Shown here: positions 59,397-64,000 of the stretch, piece after piece
Layout: each line of letters begins with the position of its first letter
Position numbering within the stretch: position 1 is the stretch's first letter
Assembly (NCBI GenBank): GCA_022605405.1
Contig: JABYQQ010000001.1
Coordinates: 5,146,001 to 5,210,000, forward strand
Length of the DNA stretch: 64,000 nucleotides
Reading direction: 5' to 3'
From: Earliella scabrosa
Lineage: Eukaryota; Basidiomycota; Agaricomycetes; Polyporales; Polyporaceae
Translations under genes and position numbers: made by a program
The notes under the pieces: generated by a model
Databases searched by the model: none
What the model was told of the DNA's origin: nothing
Seen by the model: the letters and a program-made list of their open reading frames with translations, nothing else

Positions 59397-62300
59397 CTAC
59401 TGACTATCAGACGGTACAGTATGGAGTAATTCGAAGGCGTGATGGTCTGCGAACTTATTCACGTAAAAAGTAGAGAAGTGGTCGAGGCTATCGGCGTTGG
59501 ATACAGTGCTCGGAACTCGCGTCCCGCAGTACACACCTATCAGGTGAGCAGCGCGGACGATGGTATTTAGATGGATGACAGAAAGGAGGGGTTGACGGGT
59601 GTTGGACCTGCCAATATTGAAGAACGCGGGTTTGACAACCCACATACCGGTGTCCTCATCTGGCTCGTCTTCGGTCAGCCAGTACCACCGTACAACTGCG
59701 CATGGGTAGACAATTCCCCGGTACTTGAAGGAGAAGAGCAGGCGCAGACGGGCGACATCCAATCCGAGTATCCCGGGTAGTTCTCCCTTCCTGTTGACAA
59801 AGACGCAGTCATAACGCCCACCCTTGTTCCGCCAGCTCGGCGTAGCACGGACAATCTCTTGGTGCATGCCGTTGAGTCCGGTTGCGTCGCTGGGAGCGTA
59901 GTATGTGGCCGTCGCTGAGTAGAAGACGGAGAGTGGTTGATCGCCAAAGGAGGGGCACATGTTGAGAGTGACGTTGGCCGCAGGGACTCCGATATGCAAC
60001 TGGTGATAGAGGAATCGCCGAATATGCTCCCGGAAGTCAGGAATGCGGAACTCGGTTCCGAGAGCCTCCGGAGTCTTGGCATGCCGACGTTCTGCCTCCT
60101 CTGTTAGCACACAGGTTTAAATGATCAAGAGCGGTAGAGGAACATACGCGGTGTTAAACCCATAGTCATGTACGACATTACGGCGGGTCGCTCCATCCCG
60201 TCAGGTCCGACCGCCATGGGATGCACCCGCCGGTTCCTCTGCCTCTTCCGATGCGGTGGTGCGGAGATCGGAACATCCAGATCTGGCAGGCGTTGAGCTA
60301 ACGGATCATGCCAGTGTTCACAATGTTTTCGAATGTCCTGTAACTCACCAAAACCGTTCTGCATCTCGAGCAGACACGTACCTCCGAGCATGCCCCGCTC
60401 AACAAAATCTACGCGCGCTGCCGCCAGCTTGTCTAGACGTTGATTGGTCTTCAGCATCTGCTCCAAGGCTTCGTATCGGTTTGAACGTCGCCAGGGCTCT
60501 TTGACTGCTTTGATATGCTTAGACTCCGTGATCGAGAAGCATAGCGCATTCGGCGCCGCGAAGGACCAGATACGGGTCATGTAGTGCTCAAGCGAATGCT
60601 GCCGGGGTAGTGAGAAGCCTTCCGCCCGGACGCCCGACGTTCGGAAAACTTCGCGGTGTCTGCGGAAGGTCTCCAGGCAGTCCCTCATCATATTGATGGT
60701 CGCCTCCGTGTGAACATCTCGTCGAGCAAGGTAGCAGAACTCGAGGAACGATCGGACGGAGACGACAATGTCGCAGGCGACAATGCCATCGATAGCTGGA
60801 AGATAGATCTGGACAGGAGCATTAAGACCGTCAACAACACAGAATTGGTTGGATCTACCTTCATGAGAGCCTTCGAATCGTCTCCGGTCCATTGCTTGAA
60901 CCCTCGGCCTTCGTGGAAGTGCCTGAGTTTCGAGAACGGTGGGACCACAGCAATTCTATGGATTGCTACAGTCAGAGACTTGATATGCACTCGGGAATTG
61001 TCGCACTTACCTCCGGTCAATCTCGGCTAGTAGCTCCGCCGCTCGAGCTTCACCGTGCTCGAGCTTGAGAGTCTGTTCTACCCACGTCACCAGATGGTCC
61101 TTGAAGGTTCCCTTGACTAGCTGGTGCAATATGTCGGGTGATATGAGCTCGTGAATGTCCGCACGAGGGAAGTCGTTTGTGAACGGCTATATAACGCAAT
61201 CCGAGTCAAGGGAACAGTTTACAACATCTGGATGCTAAGCATTACCACAATGTCACCGACGACCCCGTATTCTTCCCATAGCGGCCCGAGCTCGAACGCC
61301 GCTGTCATGTAGTCCGTCGTGTCTCTAGATCGACGCGGGGCGGGGCTGTCAAGGGGTTGATCGAGGTTGGTGTTCTGAGCCGTGCAGCTAAGCGAGACAT
61401 GTCAGTAGCGGCACGATGGGATCTCGGATACACGTAATAACGTACACGGGACACCATCCTTGCACGATACTCGTCAGTAACGCCTGCTCAGGGTAATCCG
61501 CGATGTAGGGACCAATGCCGTAGACCACGTTTCGGAAGTGGTTGTCGCCACACCGAATAACCTCCGGCTTCGTCATACCAGGACGAAGGGGCTGCAGTAT
61601 CTTCGAAAGCGAGGCATGGAACAGCTGCCGGCGGAACTTGCGATAAGCAGCACTGTTGGCGTATTGCTTGGTTGCTGAACATGGGACCAATTAATGTGAG
61701 GAATATATTTATATGATACTCACTCACTCTTGGGAATGGCCAGAAATGCGATCACTGCAACGGCGCTGCGGTGGGCACGACGCACATTGTTGTGTACATT
61801 CCCGATGGATAGATACAACGGGTAGAAGTCGTTCTGGCCCGTCGCAACAGAAACGGTTGTCTTGTCACTACCAAGGATGATCGGCACGAACGCCGAGTCT
61901 CGTGTGTTGGGTAGCTTCGAAATCAGATCCTGGAACGTATTGATGAGCAGGCATGAAGCCGATAGCAAATGTGGAAATACCGTACTGCTTGCTGCCAGGC
62001 CCATTCGCCACCCATGAAGTTTTGGAGGCGTCGGGCACCGTCCGGCCCAAACTCTATAAGAGGGCCGTAGTCGATCTCATCCTTGAAATCCGGGTTCGCT
62101 AGCATGTTCCGTACGACATCGCGTGGGTTTTGGAAGTGTACCGTGTTTGACACGTTCATCCAATCGGGGACAGCTGTCGCTGGTTTCGCGCCTCCATAGG
62201 ACAATTTGAAGCTCTCCCATGCCACCTCGCCAAGGGTCGTCCGGTCGATCGTATCGTACAGTGCTGTGTGATCCTTGAACGGAGCGACATCTTGATGCTT

Positions 62301-64000
62301 CAGTTGGGACGCGGCCCAGAGCTCGAGGATCGTATCGATGTTTCGAGCCGGCATCTGTTCCTTCTGGTAAAGCAGTTCAGCCAGCTCGAAGGAGATGCGG
62401 TCTTCGTACGGAAACCAGTCGTCGGGGGCCCGAGTCGGAGGAGGGCTCGCGGGGGTATTGTCGGGCAGCGTCTTCCCCTTAGAGTCGCATGGCTTTCCTG
62501 CAGGAACCTGTTATCGAACAGGCCATAGTTTGTTGCAAGACCATACTCACCGGTGATCCATTTGTGATACTTATAGCTGATCGAACCGTGATGTTCACCG
62601 TTTGAACTCGACTCTTCTCCATCGTGAGATCCTGTGCTCGAGGGGACCCCTGAATTATTATACATGAGTCAGGCGGACGGTTGATAGACGATGAAACTTT
62701 GGCTCTTACGATGTGCCTCGGGTGCTTCGTGGTTCCCGTCGTCCGCCGGTGCGTCCGTATGGTGATCCACAACATCATGACCGCCACCTTCGTCCATGGA
62801 TACGTCGCCACTTCTACCAGGGCTGTTGGGCGCCATACCTACAGGATCGACTGGGCTGTCGGTGGCCTCCGCCATTCGGCCTCCGCCGGAGCTGCTGGAC
62901 GTGTCGGCATCGCGACCGCGATGCTGTTCGGTGGACTCATCGCTATCGCTGCTGCGATCGTTGTCTTCGGGGAGGATGTGGTCGTCTCCGCCGGAGTCCC
63001 CACTCTGGTCGCCGTCGCCGCCGCTCTGGCCATCGTCGTGGCTGCTGCTCTGGTCGTCGTCGCCGCCGCTCTGGCCATCGTCGTGGCTGCTGCTCTGGTC
63101 GTCGCCGCCGCCGCTCTGGCCATCGTCGTGGCTGCTGCTCTGGTCGTCGCCGCCGCCGCTCTGGCCATCGTCGTGGCTGCTGCTCTGGTCGTCGCCGCCG
63201 CCGCTCTGGCCATCGTCGTGGCTGCTGCTCTGGTCGTCGCCGCCGCCGCTCTGGCCATCGTCGTTGCTGCTGCTCTGGTCGTCGTCGCCGCCGCTCTGGC
63301 CATCGTCGTTGCTGCTGCTCTGGTCGTCGTCGCCGCTTTCCTCTTCCTCCTCGTCGTCGTCGTTGTCGCCGCCGCCGCCCTCGTCGTCTCCGCCGCTGAT
63401 TTCGTCTCCGCCGCTGATTTCGTCTCCATCGTCGTCTTCATCTTCACTGCCGCTCACCGAGTTGTCGACTTCGCTACTGCTTTCCAGGTCTTTCTCGCTG
63501 CCGCTCTCGTGACCTTCGCCGCCGCTTGCGTCTCCTGCGCCATAGCTGTCGACTCCTGCACCACTATCCGCACCCTCGAAGCTCGCGTCTAAGCTGTCGA
63601 TTCGGTGGGGGTCGCTGTCACTGACGTAATGAGCAATCTCGAGGTCGACCTCTTCGTCGTCCCACTCCTCATCCGAGTCGTCGAAGGGCGAGAGATCAGG
63701 GAGATCGTCACTCGTCTCCGAGGAGTCATCCTCAAAGGGTGGGGCGGGGAGTGGGGCGGGGAGATCAGACTCGTCGGTGTCGCTGGACCCGGCGTCCAGT
63801 GTATGCAATCTAGCCGTCCGTTAGTCGAATAAACGTCACTCGAGATGACACATACATCGGCCAGACTCCGGTAGCTAGTTCTTGGAGTGCCACAATACGA
63901 TGTCGTTGCAGCGGAGTGCGGTATGGGTTGTTCTCCACACTCTCGTCGTCATCGTCGTCGTCGGCGGCGGCGGCGTCGTCGTCGTCGTCGGCGTCGGCGT
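59397..64000 (-). CDS. Plavaka (CACTA-like) transposase, 5' end outside the window
   Basis: The protein enters from the right edge. First visible exon (63,856 onward) ends ENNPYRTPLQRHRIVALQEL; a 46-bp intron (63,810-63,855) joins in phase to an acidic exon with 16-residue GGGDDQSSSHDDGQSG repeats. Then come ISYKYHKWITG, APDDWFPYEDRISFELAELL, RNIDTILELWAASQLKHQDV, PDWMNVSNTVHFQNPRDVVR, MLANPDFKDEIDYGPL, QNFMGGEWAWQQA, AFVPIILGSDKTTVSVATGQ, NVHNNVRRAHRSAVAVIAFL, DIHELISPDILHQLVKGTFK, FKQWTGDDSKALMK, SITESKHIKAVKEPWRRSNR, CPSFGDQPLSVFYSATATYY and PDEDTGMWVVKP, ending at 59,397. This is the usual Plavaka order; introns of 45-60 bp separate exons. No stop or frameshift is apparent, so it may be functional. 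Confidence 0.9.
59397..64000 (-). mobile_element. Plavaka transposon, partial, ends not resolved
   Basis: Defined by its transposase. The right end lies beyond the window. The left end should show a CACTA/CACTG-like inverted repeat with a short target duplication between about 57.3 and 59.4 kb, but I found no pair because the mate is outside the window. Confidence 0.75.
63010..63350. repeat. 48-bp coding repeat, about seven copies
   Basis: Units containing GCTCTGGCCATCGTCGTGG encode a 16-residue Asp/Ser/Gly/Gln repeat on the minus strand in the Plavaka protein. Open frames on the plus strand (Ala/Val/Leu-rich or Arg-rich) are shadows of it. The last 70 bp of the window are GTCGTCGGC triplet repeats in the next exon. 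Confidence 0.85.

Noticed and set aside
62681..63592. Long plus-strand open frames rich in Ala/Val or Arg
   Set aside because: They are shadows of the 48-bp coding repeat of the minus-strand Plavaka gene.

Overview
The window reads as accessory, transposon-rich nuclear DNA of a filamentous basidiomycete, most likely an Agaricomycete. The reasons are many 46-70 bp introns with GTA/GTG donors and TAG/CAG acceptors, GC-rich genes full of Ser/Pro/Ala runs, and mobile-element families expanded in Agaricomycetes (KDZ, Plavaka, Helitron, TET/JBP-type dioxygenases). No rRNA, tRNA or conserved housekeeping operon is visible. Most non-transposon genes belong to lineage-specific families whose function I cannot name.

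Layout. 0.5-14.3 kb: a divergent pair (a 348-aa minus-strand protein and a many-exon plus-strand protein with a disordered charged N-terminus), followed by an intact 2,599-aa Helitron Rep/helicase with an unusual C-terminal cysteine-protease-like domain. 15-20.3 kb: small unrecognised genes. 20.3-25.4 kb: minus-strand genes that look like tandem paralogs (MGP[A/P]LYS starts, a shared DPE...W-G/D-x-P motif), plus dispersed GAGTTCGRACTC palindromes. 26.36-45 kb: one long minus-strand gene with Asp-Val repeats, split by an 11,053-bp KDZ transposon (30,998-42,050). The transposon has near-identical terminal inverted repeats, inward minisatellite arrays and a 7-bp duplication; removing it with one copy of the duplication makes the host reading frame continuous. 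It carries an intact 10-exon transposase (1,102 aa), a small protein with an RNase H1 N-terminal (viroplasmin-like) domain, and a third gene of unknown role.

45.2-50.4 kb: a minus-strand repeat protein, a plus-strand Cys-cluster protein, and a TET/JBP-type 2OG-Fe(II) dioxygenase with all four key residues but one in-frame TGA. 50.65-52.0 kb: a ~161-bp tandem repeat interrupted by a 716-bp hAT-like MITE with an 8-bp target duplication. 53.8-57.3 kb: a small two-helix membrane protein, then co-oriented broken fragments of three housekeeping genes (CHD1-type remodeller, HSP70, ARS2/SERRATE) with introns retained, suggesting DNA-level capture. 59.4 kb to the right edge: a Plavaka (CACTA-like) transposase on the minus strand, apparently open throughout but cut at its 5' end by the window.

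In function, the recognisable parts are DNA mobilisation (Helitron, KDZ, Plavaka, MITE) and one candidate DNA-base-modifying oxygenase. Exon models given with exact joins were checked by hand for phase; the others are approximate.
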